From Streptomyces actinomycinicus (GTDB taxonomy: Bacteria; Actinomycetota; Actinomycetes; Streptomycetales; Streptomycetaceae): a stretch of 64,000 nucleotides of DNA. This document shows, piece after piece, positions 8,574 through 18,162 of the stretch; the first letter of the stretch is position 1, and each line of letters begins with the position of its first letter. The stretch covers positions 620,001 through 684,000 of the forward strand of contig NZ_JAERRK010000001.1 of NCBI RefSeq assembly GCF_016741775.1. Reading direction: 5' to 3'. A model generated the notes under the pieces. It was not told the DNA's origin. It saw nothing but the letters and a program-made list of their open reading frames with translations, and did not search any database. The position numbers and the translations under genes are program-made.

Positions 8574-8733
8574 GTCTCCAGGACGTCCGTGTCTCCTGGG
8601 CGCCCGGGTCTCCTGGGTGCCCGGGTCTTCCGGGGCGTCCGGGCGGAGTGGCCGCGTGGCCGCCGTGCGAGCGCCCGGTCCGGCGGGCGCGCGCACGGCG
8701 GACGCCCGGTCCGGCGGGCACTGCGGCACGGCG
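8574..8733. repeat. 17-bp and 32-bp tandem repeats in a 348-bp gene-free gap
   Basis: Right after the small-protein stop, a 17-bp unit recurs four times: gtctccaggacgtccgt (8574), gtctcctgggcgcccgg (8591), gtctcctgggtgcccgg (8608) and a diverged copy (8625). From about 8671 a 32-bp unit containing gcccggtccggcggg is repeated once. No gene is visible in the rest of the gap to 8921; it should hold the promoter of the DUF4360 gene. Confidence 0.6.
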
Positions 8734-8921
8734 GTCCTGGTGCGCACGCGCACGCGTGAAAACCCCGGTGTGAATGGCCGGAGTTCACCCTCCCGGGCCC
8801 GGGCGGGGCTTCCTACGATGCCCACGCCTCCATCCCCGTTTCACAGGCAGCACACAGTTTCTTCACCTTTGAACGGTCATGGGAGGGAGGCCGACCCCCC
8901 ACCCGACAACCGGGAGAAACC

Positions 8922-9572
8922 ATGGCTGGTGGACTCCTCCTGAGCGGCGCCGTCGCCGCTCTCCTCACCACCGCGCTGCCCACGCAGGGCCCTTCCTCCG
9001 TCTTCGACGACCCGCCTCCGGACAAGATCGTCATCGATGTGGCGACGGTGAACGGCTCGGGCTGCCCGGCCGGCACGGCCGCCGTGGCGGTGTCGCCGGA
9101 CAACACGGCCTTCACCGTCACCTACAGCGACTACCTGGCCAAGGCCGGCGGCAACTCCGATCCCACGGACTTCCGCAAGAACTGTCAGCTCAACCTGGTG
9201 GTCCACGTACCGCAGGGCTTCACCTACGCGATAGCCAGCGCCGACTACCGCGGCTTCGCCGCGCTCCAGCGGGGTGCCTCGGCCACGCAGAAGGCGTCGT
9301 ACTACTTCCAGGGCTCTCCGAGCACCGTGCCCAGGAACCACCCCTTCAACGGCCCCTACAACGACGACTGGCAGGCCACCGACTCCACCGACTGGGCGCA
9401 ACTGGTCTGGGCGCCCTGCGGGGTGCTGCGCAACTTCAACATCAACACCGAGCTGCGCGTGAACGCCGGTACGGCGAACCCCGACAAGGTCAGCTTCATG
9501 ACCATGGACTCGACGGACGGCGAGATCAGCACGGTGTACCACATGGCATGGAAGCAGTGCCCTAGGCCCTAG
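8922..9572 (+). CDS. Secreted DUF4360 domain protein
   Basis: 216 aa. A hydrophobic N-terminus (MAGGLLLSGAVAALLTTALP) acts as signal peptide, followed by the DUF4360 domain: VTVNGSGCPAGTAAVAVSPD-type start, KNCQLNLVVHVPQGFTYAI in the middle, and CGVLRNFNINTELRVN near the end. Conserved Cys residues (GSGCP, KNCQ, APCG, KQCP) suggest two disulfides outside the cell. DUF4360 proteins are small exported proteins common in actinomycetes and fungi with no assigned function. GGGAG-rich sequence lies upstream of the ATG. Family is clear, role unknown. Confidence 0.85.
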   Translation: MAGGLLLSGAVAALLTTALPTQGPSSVFDDPPPDKIVIDVATVNGSGCPAGTAAVAVSPDNTAFTVTYSDYLAKAGGNSDPTDFRKNCQLNLVVHVPQGFTYAIASADYRGFAALQRGASATQKASYYFQGSPSTVPRNHPFNGPYNDDWQATDSTDWAQLVWAPCGVLRNFNINTELRVNAGTANPDKVSFMTMDSTDGEISTVYHMAWKQCPRP

Positions 9573-9784
9573 CGGCACCGAAGGGCCTACGTGAGTCCGC
9601 GTCCCCCTCGGCGAAGGGGGGCGCGGGCACAGACCGGGGTCGGCGCCGAGGCCCACGACGGCCTCGCGGACATCAGCCGTGAACCGCGTCAGCCGTCCCG
9701 ACCGTCCGGGGGCCGCGGAGCCACGGACCGTCCGGCCGGTGAACCCGTCAAGCGGCAGCGGCAGCGGCAGCCGCAGCCGTGCCG

Positions 9785-11620
9785 TCAGCCGGCGGCCTGC
9801 GCGCCCGCGGCGTTCGGCCAGCTCTGGGCGTTCGGCCAGCCGGTCGCCGGGGCGGGGGTCAGACCCGTGGCGGGGGCCGGCGCCGTCATGCCGCGGACCT
9901 GGGCCGCGGTGAGCCCGCCGCGGGCCGGGACGCCGGGCGGGGTGGGAGCGACCGCCACGGCCGCGGCGGGAGCGGCGGGAACGGGAGCGGCCGGAACCGG
10001 TGCGGCCGGCACCGGGACAGGATTCGGCGCTGCCAGGGAGGCCGCCGGCACGGGGACAGGATTCGGCGCTGCCAGGGAGGCCGCCGGCACGGGGACCGGA
10101 CTCGGCGCCGGCGCGGGAAAGGGTGCGGGTGCGGGAACCGGCGGGGGCGTCGGCCCCGGAACGGGTGCGGGTGCTTGCGCGGGTGCCGGCGTCGGCGTCG
10201 GTGCGAACGCCGGCAGGGCGGCCGAGGCGGCCATCGGCGGGGTGGCCGGGGCGGCCATCGGCGGGGCGGCCGGGGTGGGCATCGGCGGGGTGGCCGTCGG
10301 CTGGGCTGCCGCCGGCATCGGCATCCCGCCGCCGGCCGGAGCCACGGCGGCGGGGAGCGGCATGCCGGTGCCGACGGCGGGAGCGGGGGCGGCCGCGGTG
10401 AGCTGCAGGCCGGCCCCGTTGGTCTCGCTGACCAGCCGGTCCACCGCCGCCGTGCCCGAGCTGTAGCTGGTCCCGGCGCCCAGCTCGGGCACGGCGGCTC
10501 CCCTCCTGGACCCGTAGAGCACCTGCTCCAGGCCGGACACCAGGCGACGCACGTCGACCTGGGGGCGCACCACGAGCCGCAGGAAGCGGCTGGAGGATCC
10601 GATCTTGTTGCCGCACTCGCGGACCAGGATCCGGTGCTCGGTGAGCATCCGGTCCCGGACCACCGTGCCCTCGGCGCCGACGGGCAGGCGCACGAAGAGG
10701 AAGTTCCCCTGGGAGGGGTACACGGTGAGGCCGGGCAGTGCGGAGAGCCGGCTGGCCATCTCCAGCCGGTCGCGGCGGACCTGCATCAGGCTCTGCACGT
10801 ACTCGGAGCCGTGCTCCTTGAGCATGAACACCACGTGCTCGGCGAAGGAGTTGAGGTTCCACTTCGGCAGCATGGAGCGGACCTTGCCGGCGAGCGCCGG
10901 GTTGGCGACCAGGTAGCCGAAGCGTATGCCGTGCAGACCGAAGTTCTTGCCGAGGCTGCGCAGCACGATCACGTTGGGGCGGAGCATGGCCTCCTGGACG
11001 ACGCTCGGTTCGCTCTCCGCGTCGGCGAACTCCAGGAAGGACTCGTCCACGACCACCAGGTCCAGGTCGGCCATCGCGTCCATGAACTGCACGACCTGCT
11101 GGCGGCGCAGATAGCCGCCGTCGGGGTTGTTCGGGTTGCAGACGACCGCCACCCTGGTGCCCCTGGCCCGGATGAACTCGGCGTACTGGCCGAGGTCCAG
11201 CGCGAAGCCGTTCACCTCCTGGAGCGGGAACATGTCGACCCGCTTGCCGGTCTCCATCGGCTGGTCGGTCCAGCGGCCGAAGGTGGGCACCGGGACGGCC
11301 AGGGACTCCCGGACCAGCAGATGGTCGATCCAGGTGATCAGCTCGGTGGAGCCGTTGCCCATCGCCACGCACTGCGGCGGCAGCTGGAGGAGGCCGCACA
11401 GCTCACTCGTGATGGTGTCGGCGCTGCTCGGGTAGTACGTGACGATCTCGCGCAGCCGGGCCGACATCTCCTCGAACATGGCGGGTGTCGGGAAGTACGG
11501 GTTGCAGGGGATGCAGAAGTCCACCGGGCCGGTTCCGTCGCCGCCCTCCCGCGTCAGCGCCGCCATCGAAGGGCTGTGCGCGGCGGTGCCGCGGAACAAC
11601 GAGGTGACGTTGCCGGCCAA
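9785..11620 (-). CDS. PLP-dependent aminotransferase (histidinol-phosphate-aminotransferase-like) with long Pro/Ala tail
   Basis: 611 aa. Residues 1 to about 375 are a fold-type I aminotransferase: substrate loop GNGSTELI, CNPNNPDGGY (PLP-stacking Asn), VVVDESFLEF (Asp to the pyridine N), SLGKNFGLHGIRFGYL with the Schiff-base Lys225, and VRECGNKIGSSSRFLRLVVR near the end (carboxylate-binding Arg). Residues from about 385 on are low complexity, Pro/Ala/Val with a 13-aa tandem repeat; this tail is about 220 aa beyond the usual 350-400. It may be a real disordered extension or an open frame kept by GC bias. No histidine-biosynthesis neighbours, so substrate is unknown. A terminator lies between it and the upstream mutarotase gene. 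Confidence 0.8.
   Translation of the reverse strand: MAGNVTSLFRGTAAHSPSMAALTREGGDGTGPVDFCIPCNPYFPTPAMFEEMSARLREIVTYYPSSADTITSELCGLLQLPPQCVAMGNGSTELITWIDHLLVRESLAVPVPTFGRWTDQPMETGKRVDMFPLQEVNGFALDLGQYAEFIRARGTRVAVVCNPNNPDGGYLRRQQVVQFMDAMADLDLVVVDESFLEFADAESEPSVVQEAMLRPNVIVLRSLGKNFGLHGIRFGYLVANPALAGKVRSMLPKWNLNSFAEHVVFMLKEHGSEYVQSLMQVRRDRLEMASRLSALPGLTVYPSQGNFLFVRLPVGAEGTVVRDRMLTEHRILVRECGNKIGSSSRFLRLVVRPQVDVRRLVSGLEQVLYGSRRGAAVPELGAGTSYSSGTAAVDRLVSETNGAGLQLTAAAPAPAVGTGMPLPAAVAPAGGGMPMPAAAQPTATPPMPTPAAPPMAAPATPPMAASAALPAFAPTPTPAPAQAPAPVPGPTPPPVPAPAPFPAPAPSPVPVPAASLAAPNPVPVPAASLAAPNPVPVPAAPVPAAPVPAAPAAAVAVAPTPPGVPARGGLTAAQVRGMTAPAPATGLTPAPATGWPNAQSWPNAAGAQAAG
10011..10088. repeat. 39-bp tandem repeat in the aminotransferase tail
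   Basis: Two nearly identical 39-bp units (10011-10049 and 10050-10088; one mismatch seen) each encode PNPVPVPAASLAA on the minus strand, with a third degenerate unit following. The length is a multiple of three, so copy-number change keeps frame. Confidence 0.75.
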
Positions 11621-11635
11621 GGGGACCTCCGTTCA

Positions 11636-11667
11636 GGGTGGCCCGTGCGGGGGAGCACGGGCCACCC
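11636..11667 (-). terminator. Terminator hairpin after galactose mutarotase gene
   Basis: A perfect 13-bp stem, gggtggcccgtgc paired with gcacgggccaccc across a 6-nt loop, lies 72 bp beyond the mutarotase stop and just upstream of the aminotransferase start. No T-run follows, as is common in Streptomyces. Confidence 0.7.
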
Positions 11668-11739
11668 TTGGATACGGAGGCGCCGGAGGTGGTGTTCAAC
11701 TCGGCGGGCACGTGAGGCGGTTCACAACACGAGTGATCG

Positions 11740-12894
11740 TCACGTTCCGAAGGTGTGGATGGTCGTCGTCCGGTACGTCCGGCCGGGCCGGAGCACGGTC
11801 GACGGGAAGGCCGGGTGGTTCGGTGAGTCCGGGAAGTGCTGGGTCTCCAGGCACAGCGCGTCGCCCTGGCGGTAGGTGTGGCCGCCGGTGCCGGTCAGGG
11901 TGCCGTCGAGGAAGTTGCCGGAGTAGAACTGCAGGCCCGGCTGGTCGGTGGCGATCTTCAGGGTGCGGCCGGAGCGCGGGTCGCGGAGCGTGGCGATGTG
12001 CTCGGGCTTCGCGGTGACACCCTTGTCCAGCACCCAGTTGTGGTCGTAGCCCTTCGCCTGCACCTGCTGCTCGTGGCCGGCCCGGATGTCCCGGCCGATC
12101 GGCTTGGCACGGCGGAAGTCGAAGGGGGTTCCGGCCACCCGCGCCAGCTCGCCCGTCGGAATCAGGCCCGCGTCGGTGGGGGTGTAGCGGGAGGCGGCGA
12201 TGCGCAGCTCGTGGTCCTCGATCGTGCCGCTGCCCTCGCCGCCCAGGTTCCAGTAGACATGGCTGGTGAGGTTGACGACGGTCGCCCTGTCGGTGGTGGC
12301 CTCGTAGTCGATGCGCCACTCGCCGTGCCGGGTGAGGGTGTACGTCACCTTCGTCCGGAGCGTGCCCGGGTAGCCCATCTCGCCGTCGACGCTGGTGTAG
12401 TACAGGTGCAAGCCGACGTCCGGGCCCTCGGTGAACGGCTCCACGTCCCACACGTGCTTGTCGAAGCCCTGCTTGCCGCCGTGCAGGCTGTTCACACCGT
12501 CGTTGACGGACAGCTGGTGGCTCCTGCCGTCGAGGGTGAACCGCCCCTTGCCGATGCGGTTGCCGTAGCGGCCGATCAGCGCGCCGAAGTACGGCGTCTT
12601 CGCCACGTAGTCGTCGATGGTGTCGAAGCCCAGCGAGACATTGGCGTGGCGGCCGTGCCGGTCGGGGATCTCCAGGCGCTGGACGACACCGCCCCAGTCG
12701 AGGACCTTCAGCCGCGTGCCGCCGTTCTCCAGCGACCAGCGGTGGATCGTCGTGCCGTCGGCGAGCTTGCCGAAGGGCTCCCGTACCGGCTTCCTGCCTC
12801 CCGGGGCGGCCCCGGCACTGCCCGCGCCGAGGGTGGTGGCGGCGAGGCCTGCGGCTGCCGCGCCCGCAATGACCGTGCGTCTGTTCAGTTCCAT
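11740..12894 (-). CDS. Exported aldose 1-epimerase (galactose mutarotase)
   Basis: 384 aa. The N-terminus MELNRRTVIAGAAAAGLAA has a twin-Arg-like motif and Ala-rich core, so Tat or Sec export is expected. The mature part is an aldose 1-epimerase beta-sandwich: FGALIGRYGNRIGKG, SVNDGVNSLHGGKQGFDKHVW (catalytic His), LTSHVYWNLGGEGSG (second His), DHELRIAASRYTPTD and a C-terminal Glu in GDALCLETQHFPDSPNH. It interconverts alpha and beta anomers of galactose or glucose, outside the cell here, fitting the secreted GH35 enzyme and the sugar importer encoded just upstream on the same strand. Confidence 0.9.
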   Translation of the reverse strand: MELNRRTVIAGAAAAGLAATTLGAGSAGAAPGGRKPVREPFGKLADGTTIHRWSLENGGTRLKVLDWGGVVQRLEIPDRHGRHANVSLGFDTIDDYVAKTPYFGALIGRYGNRIGKGRFTLDGRSHQLSVNDGVNSLHGGKQGFDKHVWDVEPFTEGPDVGLHLYYTSVDGEMGYPGTLRTKVTYTLTRHGEWRIDYEATTDRATVVNLTSHVYWNLGGEGSGTIEDHELRIAASRYTPTDAGLIPTGELARVAGTPFDFRRAKPIGRDIRAGHEQQVQAKGYDHNWVLDKGVTAKPEHIATLRDPRSGRTLKIATDQPGLQFYSGNFLDGTLTGTGGHTYRQGDALCLETQHFPDSPNHPAFPSTVLRPGRTYRTTTIHTFGT

Positions 12895-12937
12895 CTAGCG
12901 GCTCCTTGAGAAGAGAGTTGAAAGGGCGCCCGCTGAG

Positions 12938-12993
12938 CCCCGCGCCCCAAAGGGGCGCGGGGAACTGCGCGACCAGCCCACGACGGCCCGCAG
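12938..12993. repeat. Dispersed element with perfect hairpin, probable terminator of the ABC operon
   Basis: ccccgcgcccc and ggggcgcgggg pair over a 3-nt aaa loop (12938-12962), followed by aactgcgcgaccagccc and cgacggcccgcag. This is the fullest copy of the dispersed element in the window. It lies 3' of the permease gene (minus strand) and 5' of the mutarotase gene, where it could end or attenuate transcription. Confidence 0.65.
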
Positions 12994-13019
12994 CTTTGAT
13001 TCGGCCTTCCCAGCGGAGC

Positions 13020-13039
13020 GTTCGCGCTGACTCACGAAC
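13020..13039. promoter_or_regulatory. GTTCG-N10-CGAAC inverted repeat at the permease 3' end
   Basis: A perfect 5-bp inverted repeat with 10-bp spacer spans the permease stop codon, about 125 bp upstream of the mutarotase start. The GTTCG half-site equals that of the sites at 17989 and 20349, so it could be a third operator, but chance is not excluded. Confidence 0.25.
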
Positions 13040-14276
13040 CGGACTTGCGCTTGTTCCACACGTCGAACCCGACCGCCACCAGCAGGGCGAGGCCCTTGAT
13101 GACCTGCTGCCAGTCGGTGCCCACGCTGAGGAGGTTCATGCCGTTGTTCAGCACGCCGAGGACGAGACCGCCGATGATGGCGCCGAGGACGGTGCCGACC
13201 CCGCCGCTCATGGACGCGCCGCCGATGAACGAGGAGGCGATGGCCTCGAGTTCGAAGTTGAGACCGGCCTTCGGCGAGGCCGCGTTCAGACGGGCGGCGA
13301 CCACCAGACCCGCCAGGGCCGCGAGCACGCCCATGTTCAGGAAGACGTGGAAGGTGACCTTCCTGTCCTTCACGCCGGACAGCTTGGCCGCCGGCAGATT
13401 GCCGCCGATCGCGTAGATGTGGCGGCCGAAGACGGCGTTGCGCATGACGTAGCCGTATCCGACCACCAGCGCGCCGAGGATGATCAGCACGATCGGCGCG
13501 CCCTTGTAGCTGGCGAGCAGCATCGTGACGACGAGGATCGCGGCGCCGATGGCGACGAGCTTGAGCAGGAAGACGTTGCGCGGCAGCACGTCGAGCGAGA
13601 ACTCCTGCTGGCGCCTGCGGTCGCGGAACTCCTGCAGGACCGTGAAGACGATCAGGACGACGCCCAGCAGCAGGGTGAGGTTGTGGTAGTCGGTGTCCGG
13701 GCCGGTCTCGGGCAGGAAGCCGTTGCCGAGCTTCTGCAGACCGCCGGGGAACGGGCCGAGAGTCTGGCCCTCGAGCAGGATCTCGGTCAGACCGCGGAAG
13801 ATCAGCATGCCGGCGAGGGTGACGATGAACGAGGGTATGCCGAAGTAGGCGATCATGAACCCCTGCGCCGCGCCGGCCACCGCGCCCACCAGCAGGCACA
13901 GCACCAGGGCGACCGGCCAGGCCACACCGTGCTGCACCGTCAGGACGGCCGCGAACGCGCCGGTGAACGCCGTCAGCGAACCGACCGACAGGTCGATGTG
14001 GCCCGCGATGATCACCAGCATCATGCCGATCGCGAGGATCAGGATGTGGCTGTTCTGCAGCACCAGGTTGGAGACGTTGCGGGGCAGCAGCAGGTCGCCG
14101 TCGGTCCACACCGAGAACAGGACCACGATCAGGCCGAGCGCGATCAGCATGCCGTACTGCCGCATGTTGGTGCGCAGGCCGTCCAGCATCAGCCGCAGCA
14201 GGCCGCCTGAGGCCGCGCCGCCGCTCTTCCCGGGCGGCGCCGGGGCCGGGGTCCTGGCGGTCACGTCCGTGCTCAT
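13032..14276 (-). CDS. Sugar ABC transporter permease (XylH/MmsB type)
   Basis: 414 aa from ATG 14276, which overlaps the ATPase stop by 4 bp; the long upstream open frame is a shadow. It has the hydrophobic pattern of BPD_transp_2 permeases: about 10 membrane helices, with [30 protein letters not shown] (positions 14050-13960) as the conserved family core and [20 protein letters not shown] and [18 protein letters not shown] near the C-terminus. It forms the membrane channel for the importer with the ATPase and binding protein encoded upstream. The CUT2-type class imports monosaccharides such as xylose, arabinose, ribose or galactose. Confidence 0.93.
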   Translation of the reverse strand: MSTDVTARTPAPAPPGKSGGAASGGLLRLMLDGLRTNMRQYGMLIALGLIVVLFSVWTDGDLLLPRNVSNLVLQNSHILILAIGMMLVIIAGHIDLSVGSLTAFTGAFAAVLTVQHGVAWPVALVLCLLVGAVAGAAQGFMIAYFGIPSFIVTLAGMLIFRGLTEILLEGQTLGPFPGGLQKLGNGFLPETGPDTDYHNLTLLLGVVLIVFTVLQEFRDRRRQQEFSLDVLPRNVFLLKLVAIGAAILVVTMLLASYKGAPIVLIILGALVVGYGYVMRNAVFGRHIYAIGGNLPAAKLSGVKDRKVTFHVFLNMGVLAALAGLVVAARLNAASPKAGLNFELEAIASSFIGGASMSGGVGTVLGAIIGGLVLGVLNNGMNLLSVGTDWQQVIKGLALLVAVGFDVWNKRKSGS

Positions 14277-15823
14277 CGGGTTGCCTCCTTGTCCTTGGTC
14301 ATCTGGCGCATCAGCGCTTCCTGGGATGCCTCGGCCCGGGAGAACTCGCCGGTCAGCCGCCCGGCGGCCATCGTGTAGATGCGGTCGCACATGCCGAGCA
14401 GCTCCGGCAGTTCGGAGGAGATGAAGACGACCGCCCTGCCCTCGGCCGCCAGCCTGTCGATGACCGTGTAGATCTCGTACTTGGCGCCGACGTCGATGCC
14501 GCGCGTCGGCTCGTCCAGGATCAGGACGTCCGGACCCGCGAAGATCCACTTGCTGAGGACGACCTTCTGCTGGTTGCCGCCCGAGAGCTTGCCCACCGGC
14601 TCGAAGACGCTCGGCGCCTTGATGTTCATGGAGGTGCGGAAACGCTCGGCGACCCGCCGTTCCTCGTGCTCGTCGACCACACCGCGCCGGGCCAGCCCGG
14701 CGAGGGAGGCCAGCGAGATGTTGCGGTTGACGGTGTCGATGAGGTTGAGGCCGTACTGCTTGCGGTCCTCGGTGACGTAGGCGATCCCGTGCCCGATCGC
14801 CTCGGCGACGGTCTTCGTCCGGATCTCCGCGCCGTCCTTGAGCAAGGTGCCGCCCGCGTACCGGCCGTACGACCGGCCGAAGACGCTCATGGCCAGCTCG
14901 GTGCGCCCGGCGCCCATGAGGCCCGCGATGCCGACGATCTCCCCGCGCCGCACCTCGAGCGACACGTTGTCGACGACCTTGCGCTGCTGGTCGATCGGGT
15001 GGTGCACGGTCCAGTCCCGGATCTGCAGCGCCGGGGCCGTGCCCTCCTCGGCGTGGTGCGCGGTGCGCTCGGGGAAGCGGTGGTCGAGGTCACGGCCGAC
15101 CATGCCGCTGATGATCCGGTCCTCGGTCGTCTCCGGGGACTTCACCTCCAGCGTCTCGATGGAGCGCCCGTCCCGGAGGATCGTCACCGAGTCGGCGACC
15201 CGGCGTATCTCGTTCAGCTTGTGGGAGATGACGATCGAGGTGATGCCCTGCTTCTTCAGCTCCAGGATCAGGTCGAGCAGTGTGCCGCTGTCCTCGTCGT
15301 TCAGCGCCGCCGTCGGCTCGTCCAGGATGAGCAGCTTCACCTTCTTCGACAGCGCCTTCGCGATCTCCACCAGCTGCTGCTTGCCCACGCCGATGTCGGC
15401 GACGCGGGTCTCCGGGTGGTCGGTCAGGCCGACCCGGCGCAGCAGTTCGGTGGCGTGCCTGAGCGTGTCGCGCCAGTTGATGAGCCCGCGCCTGGCGTGC
15501 TCGTTGCCGAGGAAGATGTTCTCCGCGAGTGAGAGGTACGGCACCAGCGCCAGCTCCTGGTGGATGATGACGATGCCGTGGTCCTCGCTCGCCCGGATGT
15601 CCCTGAAGCGGCAGACCTCTCCCTCGAAGAGGATCTCGCCCTCGTAACTGCCGTGCGGATGGACGCCTGAGAGCACCTTCATCAGGGTGGACTTGCCGGC
15701 GCCGTTCTCGCCGCAGACGGCGTGGACCTCGCCCTGACGTACCGTCAGTGTGACGTCCGAGAGCGCTGTGACACCGGGAAAGGTCTTGACGATCGAGCGC
15801 ATTTCCAGGACGGGTCCCGCCAT
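14273..15823 (-). CDS. Sugar ABC transporter ATP-binding protein (XylG/MmsA type)
   Basis: 516 aa with two ABC domains, typical of CUT2 importers. The first has Walker [17 protein letters not shown], signature near [18 protein letters not shown] and Walker [13 protein letters not shown]. The second has the degenerate Walker [17 protein letters not shown] seen throughout this family, signature [15 protein letters not shown] and Walker [16 protein letters not shown]. It powers monosaccharide uptake at the inner face of the membrane. The start lies 43 bp after the binding-protein stop and its stop overlaps the permease start, so the three genes are one transcription unit. Confidence 0.95.
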   Translation of the reverse strand: MAGPVLEMRSIVKTFPGVTALSDVTLTVRQGEVHAVCGENGAGKSTLMKVLSGVHPHGSYEGEILFEGEVCRFRDIRASEDHGIVIIHQELALVPYLSLAENIFLGNEHARRGLINWRDTLRHATELLRRVGLTDHPETRVADIGVGKQQLVEIAKALSKKVKLLILDEPTAALNDEDSGTLLDLILELKKQGITSIVISHKLNEIRRVADSVTILRDGRSIETLEVKSPETTEDRIISGMVGRDLDHRFPERTAHHAEEGTAPALQIRDWTVHHPIDQQRKVVDNVSLEVRRGEIVGIAGLMGAGRTELAMSVFGRSYGRYAGGTLLKDGAEIRTKTVAEAIGHGIAYVTEDRKQYGLNLIDTVNRNISLASLAGLARRGVVDEHEERRVAERFRTSMNIKAPSVFEPVGKLSGGNQQKVVLSKWIFAGPDVLILDEPTRGIDVGAKYEIYTVIDRLAAEGRAVVFISSELPELLGMCDRIYTMAAGRLTGEFSRAEASQEALMRQMTKDKEATR

Positions 15824-15866
15824 GGTGTGCCTTCCGGTCAGTGTGGGGTCGTCGGACGGTCGAGGT

Positions 15867-16967
15867 TCACTTGAGCTGGGCGTCCGTGTAGTAGCCGCCC
15901 TTGACGAGGACCTCCTCGTAGTTGGTCTTGTCGACGCTGACCGGCTGGAGCAGGTAGGCGGGGACGACCTTGGTGCCGTTGTCGTACGACTTGGTGTCGT
16001 TGACCTCGGGCTTCTTGCCCTTCAGCAGGTCGTCGACCATCGTCGAGGCGACCTCGGCCAGCTTGCGCAGGTCCTTGTAGACGGTCTGCGTCTGCTGACC
16101 GCTGATGATCGACTTCACGGAGGCCAGCTCGGCGTCCTGGCCCGTGATGACGGGCAGCGGCCTGCTCCCGGAGCCGTAGCCGTCCGACTTCAGCGCGGAG
16201 AGCACGCCGATGGAGATGCCGTCGTAGGGCGAGAGGACGGCGTCGACCCGCTGGCTCTTGTACGAGGAGGTGAGGATGTCGTCCATGCGCCGCTGCGCGG
16301 TGGCGCCGTCCCAGCGCAGCGTGGTGACCTTGTCGAGCGCGGTCTGGCCGGACCGGACGACGAGCTGCTTCTTGTCCATGTACGGCTTCAGCACGCTCAT
16401 CGCGCCGTCGAAGAAGTAGCGGGTGTTGTTGTCGTCGTTGGAGCCGGCGAACAGCTCGATGTTGAACGGGCCCTTCTCGCCCTTGCCGAGCCCGAGCTTG
16501 TCCACGATGTACCGGCCCTGCAGCCGGCCCACCTTCTCGTTGTCGAACGAGGCGTAGTAGTCGACGTTCTTGCTGCCGAGGATCAGCCGGTCGTAGGAGA
16601 TCACCGGGATGCCGGCGTCCGCGGCCTGCTGGAGCACGCTGTTCAGGGACTTGTTGTCGATGGCCGCGATGATCAGGCCCTTGACGCCCTGCGTGATCAG
16701 GTTCTCGATCTGCGAGACCTGCTGCTCGGGGTCGTCCTCGCCGTACACCAGCTTGGTCTTGTACCCCTTGGCCTCCAGGTCCTTCACGACGTTCCTGCCG
16801 TCGGAGATCCAGCGCTCGGAGGACTTGGTCGGCATGGCGATGCCGATGGTGGCGCCCTCGGTGCCGCCCGGTTTCTCCTTGCTGCCGCCCTCGCCGCTCT
16901 GCCCGCAGGCGGTCAGGGTGAGGGCGAGCGAGGCGGCTGCGGCGAGTGCGGCTCTGCGGTTGCGCAT
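15867..16967 (-). CDS. Sugar-binding lipoprotein of the ABC importer (XylF/ChvE type)
   Basis: 366 aa from ATG 16967, which opens a lipoprotein signal [21 protein letters not shown] with the lipobox Cys near residue 21. The mature protein is a periplasmic-binding-protein-1 fold: [47 protein letters not shown] (a hallmark of XylF and ChvE) and [19 protein letters not shown]. It is anchored outside the membrane and hands the monosaccharide to the permease. Genetic context points to galactose or a related aldose; the sequence alone cannot choose among xylose, arabinose and galactose. Confidence 0.93.
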   Translation of the reverse strand: MRNRRAALAAAASLALTLTACGQSGEGGSKEKPGGTEGATIGIAMPTKSSERWISDGRNVVKDLEAKGYKTKLVYGEDDPEQQVSQIENLITQGVKGLIIAAIDNKSLNSVLQQAADAGIPVISYDRLILGSKNVDYYASFDNEKVGRLQGRYIVDKLGLGKGEKGPFNIELFAGSNDDNNTRYFFDGAMSVLKPYMDKKQLVVRSGQTALDKVTTLRWDGATAQRRMDDILTSSYKSQRVDAVLSPYDGISIGVLSALKSDGYGSGSRPLPVITGQDAELASVKSIISGQQTQTVYKDLRKLAEVASTMVDDLLKGKKPEVNDTKSYDNGTKVVPAYLLQPVSVDKTNYEEVLVKGGYYTDAQLK

Positions 16968-16972
16968 GGGGA

Positions 16973-17974
16973 TCAGTCCTTGTCCTTCTCGTGGATGAGG
17001 GGAGCGGGCGCTTCGACGGGGAAGCGGTGGAGCGGCCCAGGCAGCCGGGAGCCGAGCGGCGCCATGCCGCCGTCCGCGCCGTGCCGGGCGAGCAGGTCCA
17101 GGGCGAGCCGGCCGCGCCGCACCCGCTCCCGGGCGGTGTCCAGGGTCAGGTCCCGCAGGTGGGTGCCCCACGGGTAGATGCCGGGGGCCTTGGACAGGCC
17201 GAACTTCAGGTAGAGCGGTGCGCCGCGCCGGATCAGCTCGGCGACCTCGTACATCCGGACGTAGCCGCCGAGGTCGTCGGGGGCCTCGATGTACATGTCC
17301 ATGGGGGCGCCGGACACCCGGCGGATCTCGGTGAGGTGCTCCGGCGTCAGATCGCTGGGGACGTTGACGGAATCGGCGCCGAGTCGCTCGTACACGGCGT
17401 ACGCGGCCGGGTTGACGGGGCCGATCAGCGCCGAGACCTTCAGCGTGGTGTCGGCCGGGACCAGGCCCGACACGCGCGCCCGGTGCAGGGTCCACAGCAC
17501 GCCCTCGTCGGCGACCAGCAGGCACTTGACGCCCAGCTCGGTGGCGCGGACCGCGTCCTCGACGCAGCCGGCGACGGCGTCGTGGCCCCGGGCGCGCGGC
17601 CCGGCCCCGCGCGAGTCGGAGCGCACCGAGCCGCCGATGTCCCAGGTGCCGCGCGGGCCGGTGAACAGGCAGAGTTCGATGCCGCGTTCGGCCGTGGCCG
17701 CGACCATCTCGGTGATCTCGGCGTCGGTGAGCATCCACACGCCGCTGCCCTGGCTGATCCGGTGGACCGGCACGTCGAGGCGCGAGGCCTCCTCGAGGAC
17801 GACCGCCAGCGCCTCGGGACCCTCGCACGAGGGGATCTCGGTGCGCCAGCGGCCGCCGCAAGGGAAGCTGTGGGTGGAGGCGTCGGCGGGGTCGAGGGCG
17901 GGAGCGCCCAGGCCGAGCGCGGTGAGCACCTGCTCGCCGGGCCTGCGGGCCGCCGGGGCGGGAGCATCGGTCAC
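16973..17974 (-). CDS. TIM-barrel-like protein of unknown function (possibly U32-peptidase-like)
   Basis: 333 aa from GTG 17974, with its stop 5 bp before the binding-protein start, so it heads the ABC operon. The sequence alternates strands and helices like a TIM barrel: [98 protein letters not shown] and [21 protein letters not shown] think it belongs to a Streptomyces family sometimes listed near peptidase U32, but the U32 Cys-containing signature is not obvious. A sugar-modifying or sensing role is suggested only by co-transcription with a sugar importer. Confidence 0.7.
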   Translation of the reverse strand: MTDAPAPAARRPGEQVLTALGLGAPALDPADASTHSFPCGGRWRTEIPSCEGPEALAVVLEEASRLDVPVHRISQGSGVWMLTDAEITEMVAATAERGIELCLFTGPRGTWDIGGSVRSDSRGAGPRARGHDAVAGCVEDAVRATELGVKCLLVADEGVLWTLHRARVSGLVPADTTLKVSALIGPVNPAAYAVYERLGADSVNVPSDLTPEHLTEIRRVSGAPMDMYIEAPDDLGGYVRMYEVAELIRRGAPLYLKFGLSKAPGIYPWGTHLRDLTLDTARERVRRGRLALDLLARHGADGGMAPLGSRLPGPLHRFPVEAPAPLIHEKDKD

Positions 17975-17988
17975 AAGCTGTCCTTAGT

Positions 17989-18012
17989 GTTCGGTATTCC
18001 GGACGATGTTCG
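17989..18012. promoter_or_regulatory. Candidate operator (GTTCG-N14-GTTCG) of the ABC operon
   Basis: GTTCGGTATTCCGGAC is a near-perfect 16-bp palindrome, followed by a second GTTCG exactly 19 bp after the first. It begins 14 bp upstream of the GTG at 17974. The same spacing and core (GTTCG-N2-ATT-N-CG-N6-GTTCG) occurs at 20349 before the enolase operon. An IclR-family repressor is the likely ligand. Confidence 0.5.
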
Positions 18013-18063
18013 TGTCTCAGGGCGGGAGAAACGCCGGGTGGTACGCCGGCCGAGGCGCCGTCG

Positions 18064-18162
18064 GTCACGCCCGGCCGCGCACGGCCGGGGACGCCGTCCG
18101 CTCACGCCCCGGCCGGCGTACGGCAAGGGACGCCCCCGGATCACGCCCCGGCCGGCGTACGG
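18064..18162. repeat. About 39-bp tandem repeat after the alcohol dehydrogenase gene
   Basis: tcacgccccggccggcgta plus cgg occurs at 18102 and 18141 (22 bp identical, 39-bp period), with a diverged copy at 18064. The last copy abuts the dehydrogenase stop codon. No gene is visible here. Confidence 0.65.

Noticed and set aside
8877..11399. 840-aa minus-strand frame opposite DUF4360 and across the aminotransferase
   Set aside because: It is an out-of-frame shadow; the real aminotransferase frame carries all PLP motifs.
13020..13039. GTTCG-N10-CGAAC as a firm IclR operator
   Set aside because: The arms match but the spacing differs from the two stronger sites and it overlaps a coding end, so it was kept only as a low-confidence feature.
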